Counted from the first letter of the stretch, positions 46,900 through 58,055 are shown. The stretch is 64,000 nt of DNA from Otatea glauca (GCA_036346275.1 CM070711.1:47617435-47681434), one strand, 5' to 3'. A program made the numbers and translations. Notes: generated from the letters alone by a model not told the origin.

Positions 46900-49800
46900 C
46901 CAAGGTCGCCCGAAGTTAAGATATTAATTGAGGGTAGAATTTCTAGCCAACCTTATTGTCCTAGACACCAAGTCCCTAGATGTGATCCTAGGAATGGATT
47001 GGCTCTCCAAGAACCAAGCGATTTTGGATTGTGGAAATAGAGAGATCACCCTAACCACCCGGATGGAACCAAGTTAAAAGTTCAAGCCGATTCAGATCGG
47101 TCAAGGATTAGAGTTTGCAGTGCCAAAGGAATAAGTTTGAAGATGTGCCGCCGCTGTGAATTTCCCCGATGTGTTTCGAATGAGTTGCAGGGGATGCCAC
47201 CGATCGAGATATAGAGTTCTTGATAGAACTAGTTCTGAACGCCACCCATTTCCAAGAGACCTTATAGGATGCCCGCTAATGAGTTAGCCAAGTAAAGAGA
47301 CAGATTAAAGAGCTGCAAGATCAAGGTTTTGTTCGACCAAGTTCTTCGCCATGGGGAGCGCCAGATTCTTCTAGTTGAAAAGAAAGATGGAACTCGAGAA
47401 TGTGTGTAGATTATCGCTCACTCAATGAGGTCACCATCAAGAATAAGTACCCTCCGCCAAGAATCGATGATTTGTTTGACCAACTTCAAGGAGCCGGAGT
47501 GTTCTCGAAGATTGACTGAGATCGAGGATATCACCAGCTTGAAGATTCGTCAAGAGGATATACCCAAAACACTTTTGTTACTCGGTATGGACGGTATGAG
47601 TATACCGTGATGTCTTTGGATTGACCAATGCCCCGCCTACTTCATGACCTGATGAATAAAGTATTCATGGAATATTTGGATAAGTTTGTTGTTGTTTTCA
47701 TTGGCGACATTACGATCTACTCCAAAAGTGAGGAAGAACATGAGGATCACTTGCGCCAAATTTTAACGAAGCTAAGAGAGAATCAGCTTTATGCAAAGTT
47801 TAGTAAATGTGAGTTCTGGATGAAAGAAGTTGCTTTCCTAGGACATGTCATATCAGGAGAAGGAGTCGCTGTGGACCCTGGAAAGGTACGAGATGTGCTA
47901 AGTTGGGAGTCACCTAAGACGGTACCCCAAATCCGAAGTTTTCTTGGAATGACGGATATTATCGCTGTTTCATAGAAGGGTTTTCTAGAAAAGCCGACCG
48001 CTCACTCAACTCTTAAAGAAGGAGAAGAAATTTGTGCGGACACCGAGTGTGAGCAAAGTTTTCAAGAACTAAAGAAATGTTTGACCATCGCCCGGTGCTC
48101 ATCCCGCCGGATAATAGGAAGGATTTTGAGATATTCTGATGCATCCCGACAAGGACTCGGTTGTGTGCTAATGCAAGATAAGAAGGTTGTAGCGTATGCC
48201 TCGCGACAACTAAGGCCACATGAAGTTAACTATCCTACTCATGATTTGGAATTAGCGGTAGTAGTGCATGCTTTAAAGATTTAGGCGTCACTATCTCATT
48301 GGTAATCGTTGTGAAGTCTATACCGATCACAAGAGTTTGAAGTATATTTTTACCCAAGCTGACCTCAATATGAGACAAAGAAGATGGTTGGAATTGATCA
48401 AGGACTATGACATTGGGATTCATTATCATCCAGGCAAGGCCAATGTCGTAGCCGATGCTTTGAGTAGAAAGAGCTACTGCAATACGCTGATGATTAAGGA
48501 AAGTCAGCCAGCCCTCTGTAAGGAATTTCAGAAGCTTAGTTTGGAATTGATCCAGAAGGGGTATTTAGCTACTTTGGAAGTCGCCCACGTTGGAAGATCG
48601 ATTCGAGAAGCACGGTAGATGATGCCGATATCAAGGAGATTAAGAGCAATATGAAGAAAGGGAAAGCCTCAGGTTTCTCTGAAGATGAACAAGGTACCAT
48701 TTGGTATGAGAAGCGTATTTGCGTACCAGATCAGAAAGAACTTAAGGAGTTGATACTCAAGGAAGCGCATGAGACTTTGTACTCCATTCATCCTGGAAGT
48801 ACCAAGATGTATCAAGATCTTAAGGAAAGGTATTGGTGGCCTAGTATGAAACGTGAGATTGCAGAGTATGTTGCACTTTGTGATGTCTGTCAAAAGGTCA
48901 AAGCAGAACATCAGAGGCCAGCAGGATTGCTGCAGCCATTGAAGATTCCAGAGTGGAAGTGGGAAGAAATTGGTATGGATTTCATTACGGATTTCCTAAG
49001 ACCCAGCGGTTATGACTCGATCCGGGTAATAGTGGATCGATTGACTAAGGTAGCTCACTTCATTCCAGTTAAGACTACCTATGCAGGATAAATTAGCGAG
49101 TTATATATGTCAAGAATCGTCGGTCTTCACGGAGTGCCTAAGAAGATAGTGTCGATAGAGGAAGCCAATTTACCTCTCGCTTTTGGCGTAGTCCATGAAG
49201 CCATGGGAACTCACCTCAGATTGATCGCCTATCACCCTCAAACAGATGGACAGATGAAAGCGTGTGAATCGATTCTTGAGGATATGTTAAGGGCTTGTGC
49301 CTTAACTTATGGTGCCAAGTGGGACAAGTGTTTGCCCTATGCCGAAGTTTTAGTATAACAATAGTTATCAAACCGGTTTGAGATGTCGCCTTTGAAGCAT
49401 TATATGGGAGAAAGTGCGTAACTCTCTCAACTGGAAGGAGTCGGGAGAAAGACAATTGTTTGGCCTCGCCATACTTTGCAAGAAGCCAGAAGAGCAAGTT
49501 CACTAATTCGAGACCGCTTGAAGATCGCTCAAAGGATAAAAGAGTTATGCGGATAAACGTCGCGAGAGATTTGAGTTTGAGCACAATGATTATGTTTATC
49601 TCGAGTCACCCTCTCAAAGGAGTTAAGAGATTTCAAGTAAAAGGAAAGCTTGCCCTAGATATGTGGGACCGTTCAAAATCTTGGAACGAAGAGGAGAGGT
49701 GAAAACAAGTTAGAATTGCCTCGAGTCTTTTGCCTAATCCATGATGTGTTCCATGTATCGCATGATTGAAGAAATGTCTGCGTGTGCGGAGGAATGATGC

Positions 49801-50041
49801 CATTGGAAGCCATTGATTTGCAAGAGGATCTTACCTACAAGGAGCAACCCGTGAAAATTTTGGATATAGCAGAGCGTATCACGAGAAGCAAGATCATTCG
49901 TTTTTGCAAGGTCCAGTGGAGCCACCATTCAGAGGAGGAAGCAACTTGGGAGCGAGAAGAGGATCTGAAGTCCGAGTTTCCCCACCTTTTCCCTAGCCAG
50001 CCAGAATCTCGGGGTCGAGATTCCATTTAAGGGGGGAGGTT
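46900..50041 (+). pseudogene. Gypsy pol (protease, RT, RNase H, integrase, chromodomain), broken
   Basis: Order of blocks: protease with DVILGMDWLSKNQAILDC (46,980-47,035); reverse transcriptase with LVEKKDGTRECVxY (47,375), TRYGRYEYTVM (47,580) and YLDKFVVVFIGDI (47,675-47,715), where the second catalytic position of the FxDD box reads Gly-Asp; LRENQLYAKFSKCEFWMKEVAFLGHVIS; RNase H with SDASRQGLGCVLMQ and LELAVVVHALK (48,135-48,285); integrase from 48,700 and a C-terminal chromodomain-like block (49,840-49,990). The order RT-RNaseH-IN places it in Ty3/gypsy, and the chromodomain in the chromovirus lineage. Small indels break the frame throughout; the Gly at the RT site alone would inactivate it. 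Confidence 0.82.
50029..50039 (+). promoter_or_regulatory. Polypurine tract of the gag-pol copy
   Basis: AAGGGGGGAGG directly before the 3' LTR start at 50,042. Confidence 0.75.
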
Positions 50042-52644
50042 TGTAACATCCCAAAATTTGAAGTTTTGGAATATTTGAATTCAAAAATAAACCATTTGCA
50101 TTTGCTTGAACTAACTCTAGCTTAATTTGAATTTTCCATAAATGAAAGGATTTAATTTGACTAAACTATTCATCAAAATCAGGAATTTCAGTTTTAGTTG
50201 GGTTCCTTGTGCTCCAAGGAATTTTTCTGTATTTTTGGGGATTTTTCTGAATTTATTTGCTATTTATTTGAATTTATTCGCTTTTATTTGAATTTCTGGA
50301 TTTTTCTTAAATTTGAAAAAGGTTTTATTTAAAACCCTCTCGGGCGAATCTGCTCGGCCCGGTTTTCCGCCCCGCTTCGCCCAGCCGATTTTCCCTCGCG
50401 GACCCGACCAAATGCCAAGGCACGGCCGTCCGATGCGCGACGCGTGTGGGTCGCGATTGCGCCACGTCGCGCCTCATGAAACCCTAGCCGCCGCCGCCGC
50501 CGTCCGGAGTTCGTGTCGGCGCCGTCTTGGAGTCCGTGCCCGCACGCCTCCCGAGGGCTATAAATGCAAACGCGCGCTGCGCCGTCCGCGGTCTCGCCTC
50601 GTCGCACCTGCCGCCTCTTCGCCATCGCCGAAGCCCGCTGCCTTCGCGTGAGACCTCGCCGTAGCTCCGCCGCCAAAACCGAAGCTTTTCCCCGTCGTCT
50701 CGCCGCTCCGGTGCCTCTCCGCCGCAGCCGAGAGTCTCGTCGAGTTCGCCGCGACGTCCTCTTCTGGATCCGCAGCCGCGCGCGTCCGATCCATCGCGTC
50801 TTCGCCGTGCGCCGCGTCTTCTTCCCCGAGTCCGGTAAGCCTTGCGTCGTCGCCTCGCCGTCGACCTCCGGCCGCGCGCTCCGCCGTTCGATCTCCGGTA
50901 GCCGCTGCCGGATTGCGCCACGCCTCTCCTCCGCAGTAGCGCCGCTGCGTGGCGTCCGTCGGCTCCCTCGTCCGTGCGCGACACGTGGCGGCCTCAAGAC
51001 GCCGCGTGGCGCCGACATCACCGCTGCGTCGGCGCTCGCGTCGGCCGAGCCGCTCATGCGTCGGCCGTCGCCAGGCACGGTGCCGCGGTGAATCGGCGCA
51101 GCGCGTGGACCTTGTCCACCGTGAGCCGGATGACGTCGCGTTGCGCAATAAATCGCTTTTTCAAGACAAAAATAAATCCAAAAATTTCGATTTTACGATT
51201 TTCTGTATTTTCTCTGAATTTAATCTTTCGAGGCCCGTTCTCGCACATACGAACTCCGATTGAGGCGATTCAAGTTTCTAAATTTTCTAAAATCAAGATC
51301 TATCTTCCAGAGCCAATTATTTTCAGTTTTGAGCTTGTTTGAGTCTCTGTTTTGTATTTATTTGGTTTCATTGCTTCTTTTCCGGTGAGCGCTAATTCCG
51401 AGGAGCGAACGAAGACTTCAAGACCAAGATTCAAACTAGATCAGCAAGGCAAGTCTTAATCCTTTGATCATATTGATCCTATGTTTGCAAAGTAATTTAT
51501 TTTATACACTTGCATTCTATTTACGTATCAATGTTTATTTAATGGGAGTAGATGTATACCTAGTTGATATTATGCCACCTTGATTAGTTGTATGCCATGT
51601 ATCCATTGTTAAACCTAGGTTGGGATATTACTAGTTGGACATAATCATTATACCAACTTTGGGTTATCGTAGCTATGCTTAGACATGCTTACATATATGT
51701 TGGGATTCATGTCACATGTGAATAATGATAATATTGACTTAATGAGATATTGAATCGTGGCCGGTAGCCACTGTTGTAAAATTTGTTGTACCATGGCGGG
51801 GGTTGCCATTGGTCTTGGTTGAACGAATTGTTTTCCCTCGGGCAAGTGATCGTGCAGTAAAGGGGTGCTTTCTAGCACATTGAGATGTGGATGTCTTGCC
51901 TGAGACAATTTAAGGACTTAATCTTGTGCGCCATTGAACTGGGTCTAATCGTACTACCACATGTCTGGAATGGGACAGACCTAGCTGATTAATTTGCAAT
52001 GTCTAGTCTTGAGTACTGCCAGTTGGTGGTGTGGGTTCCGGATGGACGGTAGATTCGCAAGGCGCAAGAGGGGCCCTGAATGGCGAAACCTTAGCGGCGC
52101 GATCTGAGTTTAGACAGTGCATTGTAAAGGCTTTGTCATGATATCTCTGCGACACACCAAAGGAAGTGTGTTAAGATCGATTGCACAAAGAGATGTTCAT
52201 GTCTTGTGGGTAAAGTTGTACAACCTCCGCAGTGTAAAACTATTCGAATAGCAGCGTCATGTCATGGACAAAGCCCGGAATTTCACACGGGTATAGAGTG
52301 TTTCATAAAATGTGGAATGTGGAATTGTTGGAATGTGAGCGGGAGTTCATCGTTGTTTTGTTGTCTATCATTGATCTACCAGCTATTTATTTATCTTTTC
52401 ATAAATATGCTTTCAATCTATTTATTGTATTTCAATTCAAGTTATTGCTTTACAAATGAACTATATAGCCATCCTTGTCAACCCGTGCATAAATATATTG
52501 CATCATTTCCTACGGCTTCTTTGAGTACCTTTGTACTCACGGCTTTATACCCTTGTTGATCGATTCTTGAAGGAGATAATGAATATCATGAGGAGGAATT
52601 CTATGAAGACTACGTGGATTAGGAAGGCGTTCCCAGACGATTGC
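50042..52644 (+). mobile_element. 3' LTR of the gypsy element, truncated at the right
   Basis: It is collinear with 42,075-44,680, TATA box included (50,568). It departs after GACGATTGC at 52,644, so about 250 bases of the LTR end, including the CCGACA terminus, are missing. Because of this no target duplication can be read for the gypsy block. The differences from the sister LTR are mostly small insertions and deletions in the GC-rich part. Confidence 0.85.
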
Positions 52645-52744
52645 ATGTGCCCTTCATGTATGTTCAACAAATAGTTTAAGTGCTTAAAGGCGAACTATTC
52701 ATAACATAAGTTGTCGCTTGACTATAATAATTATGGGTTATTGC

Positions 52745-53010
52745 ACTAGTGGAAATTACATGCAATGCAAGTTCATAAATTTATTCACATGCAATAACGC
52801 GACGCAATAACGTGATTTTGTCCACATGCAATAACGCACGAGGCTTTGCAATTGTTCGCAACCAAAGACGCGATTTTGTCCACATGCAATAAAGCAGAAG
52901 GCTACGAATTGTTCACATGCAATAACGCGATTTTGTCCACAAGCAATAACGCAGAAGGCTACAAATTGTCCACTTGCAATAACGCGATTTCGCTACTTAA
53001 TTAGTACTGT
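52745..53010. repeat. Short-motif array next to a CACTA-like end
   Basis: CACTAGTGGAAATTAC at 52,746 looks like a CACTA terminus. It is followed by irregular repeats of TTTTGTCCACATGCAATAAC and GCAGAAGGCTACAAATTGT, roughly seven in 250 bases. Subterminal arrays of this kind are where CACTA transposases bind. No partner terminus is found, so this may instead be private sequence of the MuDR element. Confidence 0.5.
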
Positions 53011-53454
53011 TATACTAATTATAATTTTACTAAGACCCTCATAATATGGTAGTGCATATATCAAAGATCAAATGTAGTCCACTGTTCATTCTTAACATAT
53101 TTTATTCTTAACACATTTTTTTTATTCCTAACACATTTTTTTATTCCCGGTCTTGCGAGAAATGTGTTAGCTAAGTAAAAGCGGTTCGATAGACTAAGTA
53201 ATCAAGTGTGTAATCCGTATGACAGTGTTAACCAGAAATAATTTACTTAATCAAGCCATGCTGCAACTAGCAGCAATAATTGTTTCTTGCCCTACTCAAT
53301 TCACGGGAAGTTCAAACGTGCAGACAGACAAGGATTGACGCGATGAGGATTCAGACTATAGCAAAGCATGCAATGCAAATAAAGGAACTATCGACATGCA
53401 AACCATATTCACACGGGGCGCGACTGGTAGCATGCAAAACACCTTCACGCGCGA
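53011..53454. other. MuDR right subterminal region, no gene
   Basis: AT-rich with three TATTC(T/C)TAACACATTTTT repeats near 53,090-53,145; nothing coding. It lies between the short-motif array and the right inverted repeat. Confidence 0.4.
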
Positions 53455-53580
53455 CAATCGGCCGAGCCTAGGCCATAGCCGGCATGTGGTGTGCCGGCTA
53501 TGCCCTGCCGGCGCCTCGCGTGCCGGGTATTGCCAGAAAAGTTGTCCAAAATTAATATTGACTGTATTTGAAATTTTGTC
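53455..53580 (-). repeat. Right terminal inverted repeat of the MuDR element
   Basis: Read on the minus strand from 53,580 it runs GACAAAATTTCAAATACA, GTCAATATTAATTTTGGACA, ACTTTTCTGGCAATACCCGG, CACGCGAGGCGCCGGCAGGG and CATAGCCGGCACACCACATG, parallel to the left end. Beyond about 53,455 the two ends diverge. Confidence 0.8.
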
Positions 53581-53739
53581 TTAATTATTCAGCAGGCGCA
53601 TACGTACATACGAGACATGCTCTCATTTTCTCTACTTTCCTTTTGCAGCCATATATATATAGCGCGCGTCATGTATCGAGCGGTCAACGCTAAGTCTCTG
53701 CTGCTGCAGCGCTTACTGATTTGGCTGTCGCAACATGCG

Positions 53740-54687
53740 TTACACGACAGGCGCCGGAGGAGGAACGTGGATCTCCGGCCCCGGGTTCGCGCCTCGCGGG
53801 CCGTCGGCCGGCCACCAGGCTGGACGGACGCCATCCTTGTCGTGGTGGTGGAAGGGCCAGCGGACGGCGTCGTCTTTGCCGGGCTCCGACGCCGGATGGA
53901 TTTCGCCCTGCTCATCGTGGAAGTGGCAGTCCGACCTGCATGCCGGACGGACGGCATCGTCCGGGTCGGGCTCCGACGTCGCTGTACGGTGCTCCGACGC
54001 CGGACGGGCGGCGTCATCTTTCGGCTCCGATGTTGGATGGACGGAGGCGTCCTCCGGCTCTGATGCAGGACGGAGTGCGTCGTCCTTATTGGGCTCCAAC
54101 GCCGGCAGTACGGCTTCGTGCTTCTCGTGGGAAGGGTGCTCGGGCCGCGACGCCCGACGGACGGCGTCATCCGCGTCGATCTCCGAGACAGGTCCTAAGG
54201 CGGTGGGCACGCCGGCGCCGGCGCCGGCGCGGAGAGGCCTCGGCAGGGTCTTGGTCTTGCAGCCGTCGTAGCACTGCCCGAAGCAAGCTTGCACAGCCTT
54301 GCCAACTGTAAAAAAGTTACCACCATTGTTGCCGATCGAAGCCGTACGCGCGTGCATGCAAACTCCGAATTCAATTTTCCAAGTTGGTGAACACATGGTT
54401 ATTGCTTAATTACCTGCACGGAGACGGCTGCAGGAAGTCCTGGCGCAGGAGAGTTGGCAGCCCATGTCTCCGCCACTGGCCACTAAGGGCCGCAGGGGCG
54501 TGCCCGGCTCGCAGGTCTTGTCGCAGGCGTAGTTGCAGTAGTCGGCCATGGACCTGTCGTTGGCAATGCAGTTCTTGTAGCAGTAGTCGAAGCAGTCGGC
54601 GTCGGCCACGCCGGCGAGGAGCAGCGCGACCGCCACGGCCGCCACCACACTAAAACCAACGACTCGTCCGTCGGCCATTCCTGCCAT
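53740..54687 (-). CDS. Secreted cysteine-rich protein, two exons, long acidic repeat tail
   Basis: Exon 1 is 54,687-54,414 (ATG in GAGATGGC; donor CAG|GTAATT), exon 2 is 54,305-53,740 (acceptor TTTTTTACAG), giving 279 residues in phase. Residues 1-30 are a signal peptide (VVAAVAVALLLAG). The mature part has spaced cysteines in CxxxCxxxC triplets, one in each half of exon 1 and one at the start of exon 2, a pattern shared with thionin-like and similar small secreted plant proteins; the exact family is not settled. Unusually, a ~160-residue tail of imperfect SEPxxDDAxRPA repeats follows, much longer than such peptides normally carry. The Mutator element ends 160 bases beyond its stop. A TATA box lies 75 bases upstream of the ATG. 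Open frames on the other strand are shadows of the GC-rich repeats. Confidence 0.75.
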
Positions 54688-54761
54688 CTCACCCAACCAA
54701 CCGCACTCGAGATAGCTTCGATCCGACGGGTTGCTAGGATCGAACGGGGGCGCGCGCGCGG

Positions 54762-54770
54762 TTTTATAGC
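54762..54770 (-). promoter_or_regulatory. TATA box of the cysteine-rich gene
   Basis: GCTATAAAAC on the minus strand about 75-85 bases upstream of the start codon, within GC-rich sequence; spacing fits a short 5' leader. Confidence 0.65.
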
Positions 54771-57034
54771 GAGATCGATTTGTCACGCCGGACGCATGGG
54801 CGAAGGAGCGGCGTGCGTGCAAGCAAGAGCGAGGTCCTCTTCTTCTTCCTTGTCTGCTTCGGCGCGGGATGGATGTTCTTGTACGTTTCTTGTGCAACGG
54901 CAGCGCGGCGCATGCGGTTGCTCTGTCTGGCCGCGGCCGTTGCTTGATTCGGGCAAGCAAGGGACGGCGGCGGTTGCAGGGGCGGAAGGCGTGTAAAGCG
55001 GTGTCGTTCAAGCGCGTCCAACGTTTCAGTTGTTGCCGGCCATCACGAGTAGCCGTTGTTTAAGTTCAAGCTTGAGTTTTGAATCACCCCTCTCTCTAAC
55101 GACTCGAGTTTTAGCGGAGATCTTGGAGTTTTAATTGGATGCTGTGATGGGAGATGAACTTTTCTTTTCTGATATAGCGGTGTGAGATGAGATTAACTAA
55201 TCCCAACACACATCAGAGTTCTGATGATGATTGGTACACACAGCTTTCAACCGTTACATGTTATATATAGCGCGTTACTTGTTTGGAATTTTTGATTTGA
55301 TAACATGATTCTTGGTTGCTCAAGTTATAAGTTCAAATACTTGCTCCGACGTTGTTTTTAAAGGCTCCCACACATTTCGAGGCCTAACTTTTGTAGTCCC
55401 GCAATCTCCATTTAAGGACCGTAGGACTGTGGCCTCTATTTTTTTTTAAGTATTCTGAAGTTCTTTCACTCTAATGGCTATAAGAAACTATAAAGATTAG
55501 AGGCTTGACACACACAGCAAAAACAAAACAACAGCCCAAACCAGAAGCCAGAACAGGGCTGCAGAGGTATTTCAGTCAGATTATCCTACTAACTTCTAGC
55601 GACTCAGGTGATCCGGGTCAACACAACGAAAAACGACAACCAAAACAAGCAAACCTGTCAAACCGAGACCCCAAATGAGTTGAATTTTGAAATAAAACTT
55701 CCCTATTACCTTAGAAATCTATTCCAATCAACAATATCAAGGATCATTGCCAAAGTTTGAAACTTTATCTATTTGAAGAGAAGTTGCGCTAAAATCAAGC
55801 AAAACACATGAACTTGAACCAAAACTTGCCCGTTGGTAAAGGATGGTCAAGATAACCATGGATCTACTCCCACACGTTCTAGCAAGTCTAACAACAACAA
55901 GAACCCAAACCAAAAGCCCTTAAATCAAAGAACCCAAGATTTCACCATTCTCAACTCCAAACCGGGCAACTTCAAGAACTTGACTTACAAGCTCCCTAGT
56001 TGGATGGATTTGAGCTCCTACAGCTTCTACCACCTCTTACACATCCTTGGGAACAAGCAAGATCAATAAAAGAGAAAAGAAGAGACAAAACCCAAGCAAA
56101 GCAAAAGACTAAAGAACCACACGACCAAGCACTTTGTACGAATTTGATAGATATATTGATGTTTGTAGATGAATGTTTATAGTCACTCCATATGGAGGAC
56201 ACAACCCTAAGGTAGCACACACACAAGTGCTCTCACATCTCCTTAAAGATATATATCTCAAGCTCTCTCATGGTGCGTCGGGGAGATACGTCTCCCCCCT
56301 CTTTCCCTTTTACAGTGGAGGCTCTCCCATATACTATTCTTAACCCTAAAATTTTGATACAAAGTAGATACCATCCACCAACATATGAGAAAACCTAACA
56401 ACCCGACACATAACGGGTTATTCACTTGCATGCGCGAATTTTTCAAAGTGCCACTTCCACTTGGCTCCAATAGCCTGATTTTCCTTGTCTTGTCCTTTTC
56501 ATGGTCTAAACCATTTAGGCCCCGTCGTGGTTTTGCAAACTGGCTCTATCTCCAGTATTGGGCAAATGTTCAAAATGTCCTTCAACCGATGTCTCCCGAA
56601 TCCTTCTCATCGAAGCATCACCCATGCTTCGCAATCATCCATGTGGTCTTAATGACCTCCCGCTAAGCCTCTCACATATCCAGACCCCAACAAACTATCC
56701 TCACTTGCAAACGAGCCCAAGTCATTTCGCGCACAACATGCATCACCTTGCACCATGACCATACCCGGCTTCATGATCGTTCTAGACCTTAGCTCCTCCG
56801 TGGGCTTAGTTTTGGTCCACCTTGCCATTGCCCACCATGTCCACCACTTCGGAAGCCTCGTTCATCTTTCGGTTGCATCATGACTATTTGGACCTTAGCT
56901 CTCCTAGTTAAGTCTCAATTCCCTCTGCGTCACTATGACATGGCTTCGAAGTCCACTTCGCTAACCTCGGTCATCTTCCGGCAGAACCATGAAAGTGCTG
57001 GACCTTAGCTCTTCTAGCTAAGTGCTCATTCTCT
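54771..57034. other. Upstream of the cysteine-rich gene, then repeat-like spacer
   Basis: 54,771-55,120 is GC-rich promoter-side sequence with no second gene. From about 55,450 to 57,034 the text looks repeat-derived: GACCTTAGCTCxTCTAG occurs near 56,780, 56,892 and 57,001, a poly-T run is at 55,440, and a string of small open frames has no domains. It may be the antisense leader of an LTR element, but neither LTR nor primer site is found. Confidence 0.35.
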
Positions 57035-57300
57035 CACTACTAGAGAAAAGGCCATCACAGATGTTTCAAAAACGTCATCACAGACGGTTTTCTGAACCGT
57101 CTGTAAAACAATTATCACGGATAATATGGCGCATCGTAGATGGTTCCTGAATCGTCTATGAAACAGTTTTCACGAATGGTTCTTGATAAAGACAGTCTAT
57201 GATAATATGCTGTCACAGATGATTTGTATCAAGAGTCGTCTGTGATAATAGGCTATCATAGACGATTTGTATTAAGAACCATCTGTGATCCACATTTTTT
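57035..57300 (+). mobile_element. CACTA terminus with subterminal repeats
   Basis: CACTACTAGAGAAAAGGCC is a canonical CACTA terminal repeat. Within the next 260 bases, variants of TCACAGACGGTT / AACCGTCTGTGA (for example ATCACAGACGG, GTCGTCTGTGATAAT, ACCATCTGTGATC) occur about ten times in both orientations, as in transposase-binding subterminal regions. The element points right. Its other terminus (inverse of the same sequence) is not seen before the window end. Confidence 0.75.
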
Positions 57301-57745
57301 TTCTTCCTCTCTTGGAATAACTTCCATGATTAGTATTTGTCATTAAAATTTTCTTCTCTTTAGATATTTCTACATAAGACCAGAGTGAAAATAGGCTGTC
57401 TATAGTATTCTCATTCGGGGATGAGAATGAAGTGAAAAATAAATCAGAGTATGAGAACTTTCAGAATGAACTGTGGATGGAATTGGATTTTGCCTTGGAA
57501 CCCATCAACATTAGAATAAGAAAAAAAGGTGAAATTGCTACTAAGATTCATACTTTAAGATGATCTTGATCAGACAAACTGTGCCTCAAAGTATCTCATA
57601 TGTTTAGATATTCAATTACAAAATCTATAACATGTTGTGCCTTGTAAATGTCATTGTAGAAATATTTAAGGAGAAGAAAATTTCCAACAACAAATACTAA
57701 TCATGGAAGTACTTCCAAGAAAGGAAGAAAAAATGTGGATCACAG
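57283..57745. repeat. Inverted repeat with 90-bp arms and 282-bp loop
   Basis: 57,283-57,373 (CTGTGATCCACATTTTTTTT...ATATTTCTAC) is mirrored by 57,656-57,745 (GTAGAAATATTTAAGGAGAA...GTGGATCACAG). The arms share CTTCCATGATTAGTATTTGT and TTCTTCCTxTCTTGGAA, with only scattered mismatches and a few single-base gaps. The outer edge coincides with a CACTA subterminal motif. A transcript across it would fold into a long near-perfect hairpin. Confidence 0.85.
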
Positions 57746-58055
57746 AGTTTTCAATTCATGACAACTTTCAAACAAGCAAGACATTATTCAGTAACTGGAT
57801 TCAATATGAGCAAATATTAACGATAATTCAGCACACCAATAAAATGTTTATGACTTATGAAGTTTACCTGAGTCGTATGCATATCCATAAACAAAGGAAA
57901 TTTTCAGGTGACTATACATTGAGAAGATATGATAGTGCAAAAATCAACAAGCATACATTAAGAAACAACATTATTTGATAGATCAAAACAAGGGGACTTT
58001 AAGGCTCAGGAAGGAGGCGGGGAGCAGTGAAAGATACTAGATTTTGAAATTACAT
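57746..58055. other. Spacer between hairpin and FDM-like fragment
   Basis: Open on the plus strand (to 57,978) but with no recognisable domain. It could be remains of intron or 3' region of the antisense gene fragment. Confidence 0.35.

Larger units (their letters stand above)
30505..53580 (+). mobile_element. MuDR/Mutator element with exact 9-bp TSD, containing nested gypsy block
   Basis: TTAATTATT occurs at 30,496-30,504 and at 53,581-53,589. Immediately inside, the left end GGCAAAATTTCAAATACA and the right end read inward GACAAAATTTCAAATACA match, and similarity continues for over 100 bases (separate entries). A 9-bp duplication and long inverted ends are the Mutator hallmark, and a mudrA transposase lies inside in the expected position. 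About 11.9 kb of the span (40.73-52.64 kb) is gypsy sequence, leaving an element of roughly 11 kb. Contents: mudrA, PMD gene, antisense acidic ORF, antisense exon-like fragment, minisatellite, PIF fragment. Confidence 0.85.

Noticed and set aside
53721..54311. Plus-strand open frames of up to 196 codons
   Set aside because: They are shadows of the GC-rich repeats encoding the tail of the cysteine-rich protein on the minus strand, which has a signal peptide, splice sites and a TATA box.
57703..57978. 91-codon plus-strand ORF
   Set aside because: It starts inside the hairpin arm and has no recognisable domain; the antisense FDM-like gene explains the region better.
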